Below are positions 56,334 to 64,000 of a DNA stretch of 64,000 bases, piece after piece. A program made the position numbers and the translations under genes. The DNA is from Paenibacillus rhizovicinus (GTDB taxonomy: Bacteria > Bacillota > Bacilli > Paenibacillales > Paenibacillaceae). Location of the stretch: contig NZ_CP048286.1 in NCBI RefSeq assembly GCF_010365285.1, positions 3,255,001 through 3,319,000 of the forward strand. The letters are read 5' to 3'. Under the pieces are notes generated by a model. The model saw only the letters and a list, made by a program, of their open reading frames with translations, was not told the DNA's origin and ran no database searches. Position 1 is the stretch's first letter; every line of letters starts with the position of its first letter.

Positions 56334-57221
56334 TCAGCTCCGATCACGATCTGCATCTCGATGACTGACACGCACGACCTCCGTATCGCTGCTGCCGAGC
56401 ATGCGGCCCAAATATTCCGCAATGGCGACCGAGCGATGCTTGCCCCCGGTGCAGCCGATACCGATGACGACCTGGCTCTTCCCTTCCTTGCGGTAGAGAG
56501 GAATCAGGAATTGGAGCATATCCAGCAGCTTCGCAAGAAATGTCTGCGTCTCCGGCCACTTCATGACGTACTCGTAAACTTCGGGATCCTGGCCCGTATT
56601 CGGACGCAGATGGTCTACGTAATGCGGGTTCGGCAGGAAACGGACATCATAGATTAAATCCGCATCGATCGGGATGCCGTATTTAAATCCAAAGGAGGTC
56701 ACGTTCACTGAAATCGTGCTCAAGTCGGTGTTCGTAAACCGGGACATGATGCGTTCCTTCAAATGGGCCGGCTTCAGGTTGCTCGTATCGATAACCTGCG
56801 TCGCCCACCCCTTCAGATCCTCCAGCATACGGCGTTCCAGCTTGATGCCCTCGAGCGGAAGCCCTTCGGTCGCCAGCGGATGCATCCGACGGCTTTCCTT
56901 ATAACGTTGAACGAGCACGCTGTCGGTCGCGTCCAGGAACAAGATTTCGTACCCGATCGTGTAATGCTCTTTCACATAGTTGAGAGATTCCGACAACGCC
57001 GTAAAAAACTCGCGTCCACGCAGGTCGATCACAAGCGCCACTTTACCGATTTTGCCATTGGACTGCTCGATCAGTTCGGCAAATTTCGGAATAAGCACCG
57101 GCGGCAAATTATCGACGCAGAAGAAGCCTAGATCCTCCAAGCTCTGTACCGCAATCGTCTTGCCGGCACCGGACATGCCCGTGATGATGACGAGTCTAGC
57201 CTTCGCTACTATCGAGCTCAT
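56334..57221 (-). CDS. rapZ: RapZ/YvcJ-family P-loop protein
   Basis: A 295-residue nucleotide-binding protein. The Walker A is [10 protein letters not shown] (about 14-23), followed by [19 protein letters not shown] sequence and a C-terminal domain with [19 protein letters not shown], which binds RNA or small ligands in RapZ. In Bacillus, YvcJ has NTPase activity and affects competence; in enterobacteria, RapZ directs decay of GlmZ RNA. The ATG at 57221 follows GAGGAGGG; the longer frame is upstream noncoding. Confidence 0.95.
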   Translation of the reverse strand: MSSIVAKARLVIITGMSGAGKTIAVQSLEDLGFFCVDNLPPVLIPKFAELIEQSNGKIGKVALVIDLRGREFFTALSESLNYVKEHYTIGYEILFLDATDSVLVQRYKESRRMHPLATEGLPLEGIKLERRMLEDLKGWATQVIDTSNLKPAHLKERIMSRFTNTDLSTISVNVTSFGFKYGIPIDADLIYDVRFLPNPHYVDHLRPNTGQDPEVYEYVMKWPETQTFLAKLLDMLQFLIPLYRKEGKSQVVIGIGCTGGKHRSVAIAEYLGRMLGSSDTEVVRVSHRDADRDRS

Positions 57222-57416
57222 CGTCAATCCCTCCTCATCCAGATGAAACGAACGCCGCCGTGTAAACCACGGCGCGCGTTTCATCAAACAGAAAGATAAG
57301 CAGCGCATACGTATTGGTAGACGTACTTATCTATTCGAAGAACAAGCAGTTACCGCCGCCCTTGCAGACAGCAGAACAAGCTTCTTCCCTATCGCCATCT
57401 CTGGCAAACGTCAAAC

Positions 57417-58367
57417 TTAAGAACGAATAATGAGACCTGCCGCGCCGACTACGCCAGCATCGTTGCCGAGGATCGCAGGGACGATTTCAACGCCCACTTG
57501 CGCCATATCCGGAGCCGCTTTGCGGAATACCTCGCGAATTTGCTCGAATAGGAATTCGCCTGCTTTCGACACGCCGCCGCCAATGATAAAGCGCTGCGGA
57601 TTCAGCACGACGGATACGGTCGCCATCGATTTGCCCAAGTAGAACGCCGCACGGTTAACGATGCGCGCCGCCACTTCGTCGCCGGCTTTCGCCGCGTCGA
57701 TGACATCCTTCGCCATAATGTTCTCCACGAACGACAACGAGGTGCGGTCTCCGCGCTCGACGGCGTCTTTCGCCATGCGAATGATGCCCGTTGCGGACGA
57801 TACCGTCTCGAGGCAGCCTTTGTTGCCGCAGTTGCATTGGATCGCTTCCAAATCAGGAACGATCGCCATATGTCCAAGCTCGCCGGCCATGCCTTTGGAG
57901 CCCTCGACGATTTTGCCGTTAATGATAACGCCGCCGCCAACGCCCGTTCCCAGCGTGTAGCATACGCAATCCGAGATGCCGCGGCCCGCGCCTGCCCATG
58001 CTTCGCCAAGCGCAGCTACGTTCGCATCGTTGTTCACGAGCACTTTCTTGCCCAGCTTCTCTTCCAAGATATCTTTCAGTGGTACATTATCAAAGAACAG
58101 GTTGACCGATTTGTGGACGAAGCCGCGCGGAATGTCCAAGAAACCGGCGATGCCGATACCGACGCCTTCTACTTGATCCCACTCAAATGTAGATTGTTCG
58201 ACAATAAGACGGGCGTAAGCCGCTATGTTCTCGCAAACTACGTCCGACCCCTTCTCGACTTCCGTCGGTCCTTCGTACGTATGCAGAAGCTCGCCTTCGA
58301 TATTGCAAATGCCTACTTTAATGGACGTTCCGCCAATATCAACACCAACAACAATTTTCTCTGACAT
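57417..58367 (-). CDS. glcK: ROK-family glucokinase
   Basis: A 316-residue sugar kinase. It starts KIVVGVDIGGTSIKVGIC (phosphate loop), has the catalytic NNDANVAALGEAWAG, the ROK signature GELGHMAI and the zinc site CNCGNKGCLE. It phosphorylates glucose to glucose-6-phosphate. The ATG at 58367 follows GAGGTGG; the TTG one codon upstream is not needed. The 195-bp spacer to rapZ shows no clear element. Confidence 0.95.
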   Translation of the reverse strand: MSEKIVVGVDIGGTSIKVGICNIEGELLHTYEGPTEVEKGSDVVCENIAAYARLIVEQSTFEWDQVEGVGIGIAGFLDIPRGFVHKSVNLFFDNVPLKDILEEKLGKKVLVNNDANVAALGEAWAGAGRGISDCVCYTLGTGVGGGVIINGKIVEGSKGMAGELGHMAIVPDLEAIQCNCGNKGCLETVSSATGIIRMAKDAVERGDRTSLSFVENIMAKDVIDAAKAGDEVAARIVNRAAFYLGKSMATVSVVLNPQRFIIGGGVSKAGEFLFEQIREVFRKAAPDMAQVGVEIVPAILGNDAGVVGAAGLIIRS

Positions 58368-58518
58368 CAATGGGCCACCTCTATAAATAATATAAGGATT
58401 TTGTGTTGCTTCCGTTCCAACTAAAACTATAAGCGAACCCTTCTAACCGGTCAAGGTGAAACGGCAGTCGCCGCAGGGGCAAGACCGCACATCCCAAGCA
58501 TGTTCGCTGACATGAAGC

Positions 58519-58546
58519 GACGCTGTTCGTTAGTCCGAACAGCGTC
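58519..58546 (-). terminator. Hairpin behind trxB, possible terminator
   Basis: A perfect 11-bp stem GACGCTGTTCG / CGAACAGCGTC with a 6-nt loop, 36 bp past the trxB stop. It lacks a T-run. Confidence 0.5.
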
Positions 58547-58582
58547 CTCGTCGAATTCCCGCAATCGGTAAAATGCTGCTGC

Positions 58583-59530
58583 TTACAGTACCTGGCTCCA
58601 GTCGTGCACAGCATGGCCTTCCAGGAACTTCTCGCAATCCAGCGCAGCCATGCAGCCGCTTCCCGCCGCCGTGATCGCTTGGCGGTATTTGTGATCCTGT
58701 ACGTCTCCGCAAGCGAAGATGCCAGGGATGTTCGTTTCGGACGTGCCCGGTTTTACGACCAGATAGCCCGTCTCGTCCGTCTCCAGCTGACCGTTCAGGA
58801 ACTTCGTGTTCGGCGTATGGCCGATCGCTACGAAAATACCGTTCGTTTCGATGACTTCTTCTTCGCCTGTCTCGTTGTTCTTCACTTTCAGCCCGGTCAC
58901 GCCCATGCCGTTCGCCACGACTTCCAGCGGCGTACGATCCAGCGCCCAGCTGATTTTGTTGTTCTCGCGAGCGCGGTCTTGCATGATTTTGGAGGCGCGC
59001 ATTTCCGGACGGCGATGAACAAGCACAACTTCCGATGCGAAGCGCGTCAGGAAGTTCGCTTCTTCCATCGCGGAATCGCCGCCGCCGACGACGATGATCT
59101 TCTTCCCGCGGAAGAAGAAGCCGTCGCAGGTTGCGCAGGTGCTGACGCCGCGGCCAACATTCTCGCGCTCATTCGTGATGCCCAGGTACTTTGCGGATGC
59201 GCCGGTCGAAATGATCAGTGCCTCGGCCTGCAGTTCGCCTTGGCCTTCTACTTGAAGCGTGAACGGACGTTTCGACGTATCGACGGAATTCACCCAGCCG
59301 GTACGGAATTCCGCTCCGAAACGCTCCGCTTGCTTGCGCATGTTCGCCATCAGATCGGGCCCCATGATGCCTTCGGGGAATCCTGGGAAGTTCTCGACTT
59401 CCGTCGTCGTCGTCAATTGCCCGCCCGGTTCCGGACCTTCGATAACCAATGGGTTCATATTAGCGCGAGCCAGGTAGATGGCGGCCGTTAGTCCTGCAGG
59501 GCCTGTTCCGATAATGATTGCTTTGTACAC
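58583..59530 (-). CDS. trxB: Thioredoxin reductase
   Basis: A 315-residue flavoprotein. FAD site GTGPAGLTAAIYLARA, redox pair Cys132/Cys135 (STCATCDGFFF), NADPH site VVGGGDSAMEEANFL with HRR, and the C-terminal FAD motif GIFACGDVQDHKYRQAITAAGSG. It reduces thioredoxin with NADPH. It lies 32 bp behind the TPR-HTH gene. Confidence 0.97.
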   Translation of the reverse strand: MYKAIIIGTGPAGLTAAIYLARANMNPLVIEGPEPGGQLTTTTEVENFPGFPEGIMGPDLMANMRKQAERFGAEFRTGWVNSVDTSKRPFTLQVEGQGELQAEALIISTGASAKYLGITNERENVGRGVSTCATCDGFFFRGKKIIVVGGGDSAMEEANFLTRFASEVVLVHRRPEMRASKIMQDRARENNKISWALDRTPLEVVANGMGVTGLKVKNNETGEEEVIETNGIFVAIGHTPNTKFLNGQLETDETGYLVVKPGTSETNIPGIFACGDVQDHKYRQAITAAGSGCMAALDCEKFLEGHAVHDWSQVL

Positions 59531-59562
59531 GAATGTTGCCTCCTTATGCGATTGTGCTCCCT

Positions 59563-61305
59563 TTATTCACGGTGATCCGCCAGTGATGGGAAAGCCATTC
59601 TCATTTTTTCTTTGATACCGCATATTTCATCAATGCGCTTGGCGCATTTGCTGACGGTCGCGATCGAGACACCGTAACGCTGCGAAACCTCGTGGTACGA
59701 AATTTCGCGGCGATGCATTTTAGCGGTCAAATATTCAAGCGCGGCAGCCCAGCCCTCTACTTTTCCAAGCTTCGGCACATCCGGGTAAACACGCGACAAG
59801 AATTCGATCCACAAGGTGAGCAGATCATGCTGCTGCACCAAATCGTAATGTTTATTCATCCGCACGAGCGCGGCTTCCAGAACGGACTGCCATTTATCTT
59901 CCCAAACCGGTAAGCGCGAAGGCATCCGGCTATGCTCGATGACCGTTTCCTTGCCTTCAAGAATGGCGTTCAGCGATTCGTGCACGCCGATGGAGCGAAG
60001 CACGAAGATCGCAATCCGCTTCAGGTAATCGTCTTCCTGCGGCTCGACGATAAACTCGCGCAGTGCATCTTTCACTTCATTATCGGCAATCATGCCGAGC
60101 GCTTGAATCACTTGCAGTTTCGTATGGCGATCGCCGTGACGCAGCGCCCAGAAGAAGGACGAACGTACGAGCGGGTCCCGCTTCATATGGTCCGGCAGCG
60201 ATTCCGTCGATTTCTCCCACAGTTTAAACTGTTCTTCGAACGGAAGATGGTAGTGATAGCTTGCGGGAGCCGCATGCTGACCGTTCTCCATCCGTTCCAG
60301 TTGTTCCATGTAGTAGCCGGGCACATGCGAATCCGGATCCAGCTTCTTCACTTGCTGCCACAAGCGGCGCGACTCGGCGTAACGCCCTATATTGCAGGCT
60401 GCAACGGCCGCATAGTGGAACAAACAAGGATCGGACTTCAACGCGCCATCCTTCAAGAGACGCGTGAAATGACGATAAGCTTCCCCATGCTCCCCTAGAA
60501 TGCCCATCGTCGTTGCCAGCTTAAACACATGCTCTTGATGAAAAGGAACGGTCTTGCACAACAGTTCCACCAGCGGTACAAGCTTCTCCTTGTCTCCGGC
60601 ATGCTGATAGAAAATCGCCAAGTTGCAGAGCGCGTGCAGATTGCCGGGTTCCAGATCCAACACCTGTTTGATCGTCTCCAAAGCTTTATCGAAAATGCCC
60701 ATGTAATAATAGGCCAGCGCCAAATTATTCCGCGCCGCGAGGAAATCCCCGTTCTTCTCGACAATACTCTCGAGCAGCCGAACCGCTTCTACGAACTTGC
60801 CTTCTTCCAGCATCGACCTTGCGCGGTCATGCTCGAAGAACCCTTCCCGCGCCTTGATGAACGCCAACTTCGTCGGTCGTTCCAGTTCGAAGTGCAGCAG
60901 TTCCATCATATCTTCCGCTTCCTCGAGAAACTGCCCTTCGGCGTCTTCCTCCAGATAGCGCACGAGGGAATCTTCCGCCGCTTCATACATTTCCATGTTG
61001 GCGAAATTGTTCGCCATATAAAAATGACATTCCGTCATTTCAGGATCGAGCTCGTCGACGATCGAGAGGAGGATGCGGTTGGATTCCTCATAATTCCCCA
61101 TCTCAGACAAAATTCCCGCCATATTGCAATGGTTGACGGGATTATCCGGCTCGTATTCGGCCGCACGCCGGAAATATTTCAGTGCCTTGTCATAATGATA
61201 TCGATCCATCGAACGAACCGCTCGCTCGAAGAAGAACGTTGCGTCCCACTGAATAGGTATGATTTTCGTGCTGCGTCCGGCTACCGCAATTTTCTTTTCT
61301 TTCAT
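59563..61305 (-). CDS. TPR-repeat protein with C-terminal HTH
   Basis: A 580-residue soluble protein. TPR repeats span about 25-290 (YDKALKYFRRAAEYEPDN, GIFDKALETIKQVLDLEPGN), a HEAT-like helical part follows, and residues 525-580 form a helix-turn-helix (ISYHEVSQRYGVSIATVSKCAKRIDEI). It has no signal peptide. The combination suggests a regulator or scaffold that touches nucleic acid; function is unknown. I place the start at the ATG 61305, which follows AGGAGGTG. The open frame upstream only translates the 42-bp repeats of the leader. Confidence 0.82.
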   Translation of the reverse strand: MKEKKIAVAGRSTKIIPIQWDATFFFERAVRSMDRYHYDKALKYFRRAAEYEPDNPVNHCNMAGILSEMGNYEESNRILLSIVDELDPEMTECHFYMANNFANMEMYEAAEDSLVRYLEEDAEGQFLEEAEDMMELLHFELERPTKLAFIKAREGFFEHDRARSMLEEGKFVEAVRLLESIVEKNGDFLAARNNLALAYYYMGIFDKALETIKQVLDLEPGNLHALCNLAIFYQHAGDKEKLVPLVELLCKTVPFHQEHVFKLATTMGILGEHGEAYRHFTRLLKDGALKSDPCLFHYAAVAACNIGRYAESRRLWQQVKKLDPDSHVPGYYMEQLERMENGQHAAPASYHYHLPFEEQFKLWEKSTESLPDHMKRDPLVRSSFFWALRHGDRHTKLQVIQALGMIADNEVKDALREFIVEPQEDDYLKRIAIFVLRSIGVHESLNAILEGKETVIEHSRMPSRLPVWEDKWQSVLEAALVRMNKHYDLVQQHDLLTLWIEFLSRVYPDVPKLGKVEGWAAALEYLTAKMHRREISYHEVSQRYGVSIATVSKCAKRIDEICGIKEKMRMAFPSLADHRE

Positions 61306-61328
61306 AACACAAGGCACCTCCTTTGGAT

Positions 61329-61454
61329 GCATACCCGAGCAGCGAACGCAGTTCGCGACCAGGGTTGGTTGCATACCCGAGCAGCGAACGCAGTTCGCGA
61401 CCAGGGTTGGTTGCATACCCGAGCAGCGAACGCAGTTCGCGACCAAGGTCGGCT
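61329..61454 (-). repeat. Three 42-bp tandem repeats in the leader of the TPR-HTH gene
   Basis: Three near-identical 42-bp units start at 61329, 61371 and 61413. Each contains the hairpin GCGAACTGCGTTCGC. They lie between the ribosome site and the probable promoter on the minus strand. In frame they would encode QPTLVANCVRCSG, but there is no start signal for that. Confidence 0.88.
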
Positions 61455-61458
61455 GCAC

Positions 61459-61661
61459 AGGTCAGTAGTACTCCTAGGTGCGCAAGAAATTATGCACATT
61501 AGTACGACCAGCCCCGTTCAAAGTTTCTACGATTATACCATAGCGCGGCCTATCCTTACACGAAAGAATATGTGGCAAATCGCGGGCATTGGCCCGCGAT
61601 TCGAGTTGGTGGCCGCTCAAGGCGGCCGTATAAGCGGCTTCGGCCGGCGGGGCCGGTACTA
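61459..61661. other. Spacer rich in GC hairpins
   Basis: It contains a perfect 10-bp stem AATCGCGGGC / GCCCGCGATT (61578-61601), the hairpin GGCCGCTCAAGGCGGCC (61611-61627) and a GC-rich CCGGC/GCCGG stretch. It lies downstream of the palindromic repeats behind prs and upstream of the TPR-HTH gene, so it may hold the terminator of one and promoter of the other, but I cannot place a promoter. Confidence 0.45.
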
Positions 61662-61927
61662 GGCGTCTGTCCGACGGAGTCGCATTAGCATCGCTATCCT
61701 TCGACTGCGTGCATCGGACAGACGCCTTGGCGTCTGTCCGACGGAGTCGCATTTGCATCGCTATCCTTCGACTGCGTGCATCGGACAGGCGCCTTGGCGT
61801 CTGTCCGACGGAGTCGCATTAGCATCGCTATCCTTCGACTGCGTGCATCGGACAGACGCCTTGGCGTCTGTCCGACGGAGTCGCATTAGCATCGCTATCC
61901 TTCGACTGCGTGCATCGGACAGACGCC
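61662..61927. repeat. Four tandem 67-bp palindromic units behind prs
   Basis: Four units begin at 61662, 61729, 61796 and 61863. Each is a 65-bp imperfect palindrome with outer arms GGCGTCTGTCCGA / TCGGACAGACGCC, an inner stem AGTCG / CGACT and an ~19-nt loop; units are separated by TT. They differ at only two or three positions. The last unit touches the prs stop codon. Confidence 0.92.
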
Positions 61928-62880
61928 TAAATGCCCGCGTTTTTGAAGAGCGTGCTGATGGAGCCGCCTTCGATGATAATCCGTGTCGTTTCCGCTAAGA
62001 TCGGAGCTACCGACAGAACCTTGAAGCGGTCGGAACGGTTGTCCGGGAGCGCGATCGTGTCGGTGACGATGACTTCTTTAATATTTGGATGGTCCAATCG
62101 CTGCAGGGCAGGGCCCGAGAAGAGCGGATGCGTCGCGCACACGTAAACGTCCTCGGCGCCGCGTTCCTTGAGGCCTTCCACGACGTTTACGATGGTGCCG
62201 CCCGTATCGATCATGTCCTCGATAATAATCGGCGTTCCACCCTCGACATCGCCGATGACGTGAGTGATGTTGGATTCGTTGTGAGCCTGACGCTTCTTGA
62301 TCATGATCGCGAACGGCGCGTCCAGATAGTTCGCCAGCTTCTCCGCCGTCGACGCACGGCCGGCATCCGGAGAAACGACGACCGGATTCTTGATGTTCTT
62401 CGATTTCAGGTAATCGCTGATCAGGTCCAGACCTGTCAAATGATCCACTGGAATATTGAAGAAGCCTTGGATCGCCGGCGCATGAAGATCAATCGTGATT
62501 ACGCGCGTCGCGCCAACCGTCGTGAGTACATCGGCAAGCATCTTGGCCGAAATCGGTTCGCGCGGAGCCGCTTTGCGTTCTTGGCGCGCATAACCGTAAT
62601 ACGGCACGATGATGTTAACGGTACGGGCGGAAGCACGCTTCGCCGCGTCAATCATGACGAGCAGCTCGACAAAGTGATCGTTGATGGGATGCGAGAACGA
62701 TTGAACCAGGAACACGTCGCAGTTACGGATCGTCTCCTCGTAGTGAACATAGATCTCGCCGCTTTTAAACCGGGACACTTTGATTTTACCGAGCGGAAGC
62801 CCGAGCTCTTCGCTGATTCGTTCAGCCAATTTTGGATTCGAGGAACCCGAGAAAATACGCAGCTTGTCGCTAAACAACAT
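61927..62880 (-). CDS. prs: Ribose-phosphate pyrophosphokinase
   Basis: A 317-residue PRPP synthetase. ATP-binding region FKSGEIYVHYEETIR, catalytic flexible loop YYGYARQERKAAPREPISAK, PRPP loop IIEDMIDTGGT. It makes PRPP for nucleotides, histidine and tryptophan, which suits its place near his genes. The stop codon lies at the edge of the 67-bp palindromic array, so this array forms the start of the 3' untranslated region. Confidence 0.97.
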   Translation of the reverse strand: MLFSDKLRIFSGSSNPKLAERISEELGLPLGKIKVSRFKSGEIYVHYEETIRNCDVFLVQSFSHPINDHFVELLVMIDAAKRASARTVNIIVPYYGYARQERKAAPREPISAKMLADVLTTVGATRVITIDLHAPAIQGFFNIPVDHLTGLDLISDYLKSKNIKNPVVVSPDAGRASTAEKLANYLDAPFAIMIKKRQAHNESNITHVIGDVEGGTPIIIEDMIDTGGTIVNVVEGLKERGAEDVYVCATHPLFSGPALQRLDHPNIKEVIVTDTIALPDNRSDRFKVLSVAPILAETTRIIIEGGSISTLFKNAGI

Positions 62881-63206
62881 AATACCCTCCTGAGCGATTG
62901 GACCACTAAATTGATAAGCCTCTTCCCTTCAAGACTACAGGGAAGCAAAACAGTAACGACTGTCCTTTGGGTATCTTCAATACCGCTTGTTTCGACAACT
63001 TTCATTATACATGGAATTTATAATAATTCAAAAAACGATCTCTAGGGATTACCCGCCATGTACCCGCTTCAACCGGCATCTCGCGTGACAATGCGCCTTC
63101 TAACGCGGTTTGTCCCCGCGTTTATGCATTTTCTGCAGGCCTGAACACGACAGAACCGAGCGTGCTGGCGGCAGGCTCGGCTAAGGCAGCCAGTCCTCCG
63201 CTGATG
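62881..63206. other. Intergenic spacer between prs and hisIE
   Basis: A 326-bp spacer holding the prs leader and the end of the his operon. A hairpin overlapping the hisIE stop (GCCAGTCCTCC / GGAGGATGGC, about 63188-63219) may end the his transcript but lacks a T-run. I see no gene or recognisable riboswitch. Confidence 0.4.
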
Positions 63207-63896
63207 CTAGGAGGATGGCTTGGTCTTATTATGGCGGCGTCCTAGCTCCGTCATGACTTCGTCCAGCGACAGCCCGCGCTCGCGCAGCAGCACCATCAGA
63301 TGGAATACGAGATCGCTCGTTTCGCAGCGGAGCTCGTCGTTATCTTTGTTCTTGGCCGCGATGATGACTTCCGCCGATTCTTCGCCGACCTTCTTGAGGA
63401 TTTTGTCCACGCCTTTCTCGAACAAATACGTCGTATAGGCGCCTTCCGGACGCTCGACGTAGCGCTGCGCGATGGTAGCTTCCAATTGATTCAGCATCGC
63501 GAAACGATCGCTCGACTGCTGGAATGCGCTCGCGCCCGATTCCGTTCCTTTCACGCCTTGGATCTCTCCTGTGAAGCAGCTGTACGTTCCCGTATGGCAA
63601 GCCGGTCCGGTTTGCTCCACGCGGACGAGCAGCGTGTCGCCGTCGCAGTCGTAATGCATGGACACGATGCGCTGCGTATGGCCGCTAGTCGCGCCTTTGT
63701 GCCATAGCTCATTTCGCGAACGGCTCCAGAACCATGTTTCGCCGGATTCCACGGAGCGCGCGAGCGACTCCCCGTTCATGTAGGCCATCATCAATACTTC
63801 TTTGCTGGCAGCGTCCTGTACGATAGCCGGGACTAAACCCGCCTCGTTCCATTTGATCTCCGCCGCAGCTGCCTCAACTGTTTTGCTTGTGCTCAT
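63207..63896 (-). CDS. hisIE: Bifunctional phosphoribosyl-AMP cyclohydrolase/phosphoribosyl-ATP pyrophosphatase
   Basis: A 229-residue fusion catalysing the second and third steps of histidine synthesis. The HisI half (about 15-120) has [19 protein letters not shown] and the zinc/magnesium region [23 protein letters not shown]. The HisE half (about 138-225) has [21 protein letters not shown]. Its ATG overlaps the hisF stop (ATGA), showing translational coupling at the end of the his operon. Confidence 0.97.
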   Translation of the reverse strand: MSTSKTVEAAAAEIKWNEAGLVPAIVQDAASKEVLMMAYMNGESLARSVESGETWFWSRSRNELWHKGATSGHTQRIVSMHYDCDGDTLLVRVEQTGPACHTGTYSCFTGEIQGVKGTESGASAFQQSSDRFAMLNQLEATIAQRYVERPEGAYTTYLFEKGVDKILKKVGEESAEVIIAAKNKDNDELRCETSDLVFHLMVLLRERGLSLDEVMTELGRRHNKTKPSS

Positions 63897-64000
63897 CGAA
63901 TCTCGACCCCTTTCAGCCGCAAGTCGTCCTTCACATCGCGGATCGTCATTTCTTTATAGTGAAAAATCGTTGCCGCCAGGCCTGCATCGGCATGGCCTTG
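63893..64000 (-). CDS. hisF: Imidazole glycerol phosphate synthase subunit HisF (C-terminal part)
   Basis: The last 35 codons are inside the window: [20 protein letters not shown] then [13 protein letters not shown], the usual end of HisF, which makes imidazole glycerol phosphate and AICAR with HisH. The remainder lies beyond the window edge. Confidence 0.93.
   Translation of the reverse strand, partial: QGHADAGLAATIFHYKEMTIRDVKDDLRLKGVEIR

Noticed and set aside
61329..61454. Extended N-terminus of the TPR-HTH protein through the 42-bp repeats
   Set aside because: The frame is open, but the strong ribosome site AGGAGGTG lies downstream of the repeats and directly ahead of the ATG at 61305.
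61662..61927. Regular repeat array that might be a CRISPR
   Set aside because: The 67-bp units are contiguous with only TT between them and contain no variable spacers; each unit is itself a palindrome. No cas genes are present.

Overview
The window reads as a chromosomal segment of a spore-forming, Gram-positive Firmicute, most likely Paenibacillus or a close relative. The evidence is a cggR-gapA-pgk-tpiA-gpmI-eno operon, a secG-rnr-smpB-ssrA cluster, an Sda-like checkpoint protein, the crh-whiA-yvcK-rapZ block, a CtsR operator at clpP, S-layer-homology domains on a surface enzyme, and ABC sugar importers encoded without their own ATPase. Both ends of the window cut genes: an unidentified N-terminus on the left and hisF on the right.

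Left part (0-21 kb) is accessory metabolism and sensing. A five-gene, translationally coupled minus-strand operon (metallohydrolase, DgaE-like PLP lyase, KDPG-type aldolase, KDG-type kinase, GntR regulator) lies behind a promoter flanked by two 16-bp palindromes. Next come an internally deleted group II intron sitting behind a terminator, a PDZ-less HtrA-like protease, an Hpt-REC-GGDEF-REC protein, a LysR regulator, a chemotaxis receptor and a small unknown gene. A short divergent region was duplicated here and each copy kept a different intact gene. A sugar ABC importer with a membrane-anchored surface protein and a divergent LacI regulator follows, with operators on both promoters.

The middle (21.2-32.5 kb) is the most unusual part. 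Two copies of the tmRNA gene, identical over 352 bp as far as I can read, lie in direct orientation 10,912 bp apart. A third, decayed tmRNA 3' end sits beside the intact one. Only the right copy has the 5' acceptor strand; the left lacks it and abuts a broken sensor-like gene. This looks like an island inserted at ssrA, though no integrase is visible. The enclosed segment holds two HupE/UreJ-type membrane proteins around a TPR membrane protein, an SLH-anchored purple-acid-phosphatase-like enzyme, two small membrane proteins, a phosphoesterase-like protein that appears to have lost its catalytic motifs, and a lipoprotein. Two of its promoters carry hexamers at exact 11-bp spacing that resemble PhoP boxes, suggesting a phosphate-starvation envelope module.

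The right part (32.7-64 kb) is mostly core genome: smpB, an RNase R with a 327-residue Gly/Arg-rich tail, secG, four inserted genes (PhyH oxygenase, leucine-rich repeat protein, O-antigen-ligase-like protein, sugar isomerase-like protein), the glycolytic operon with its CggR promoter, tRNA-Arg(CCG), clpP, sda, a SIMPL protein, an HPr/Crh protein, whiA, yvcK, rapZ, glucokinase, trxB, a TPR-HTH protein, prs and hisIE. Non-coding oddities include four 67-bp palindromic units directly behind prs, three 42-bp hairpin repeats in the leader of the TPR-HTH gene, and a 468-bp repeat-rich spacer inside the glycolytic operon.
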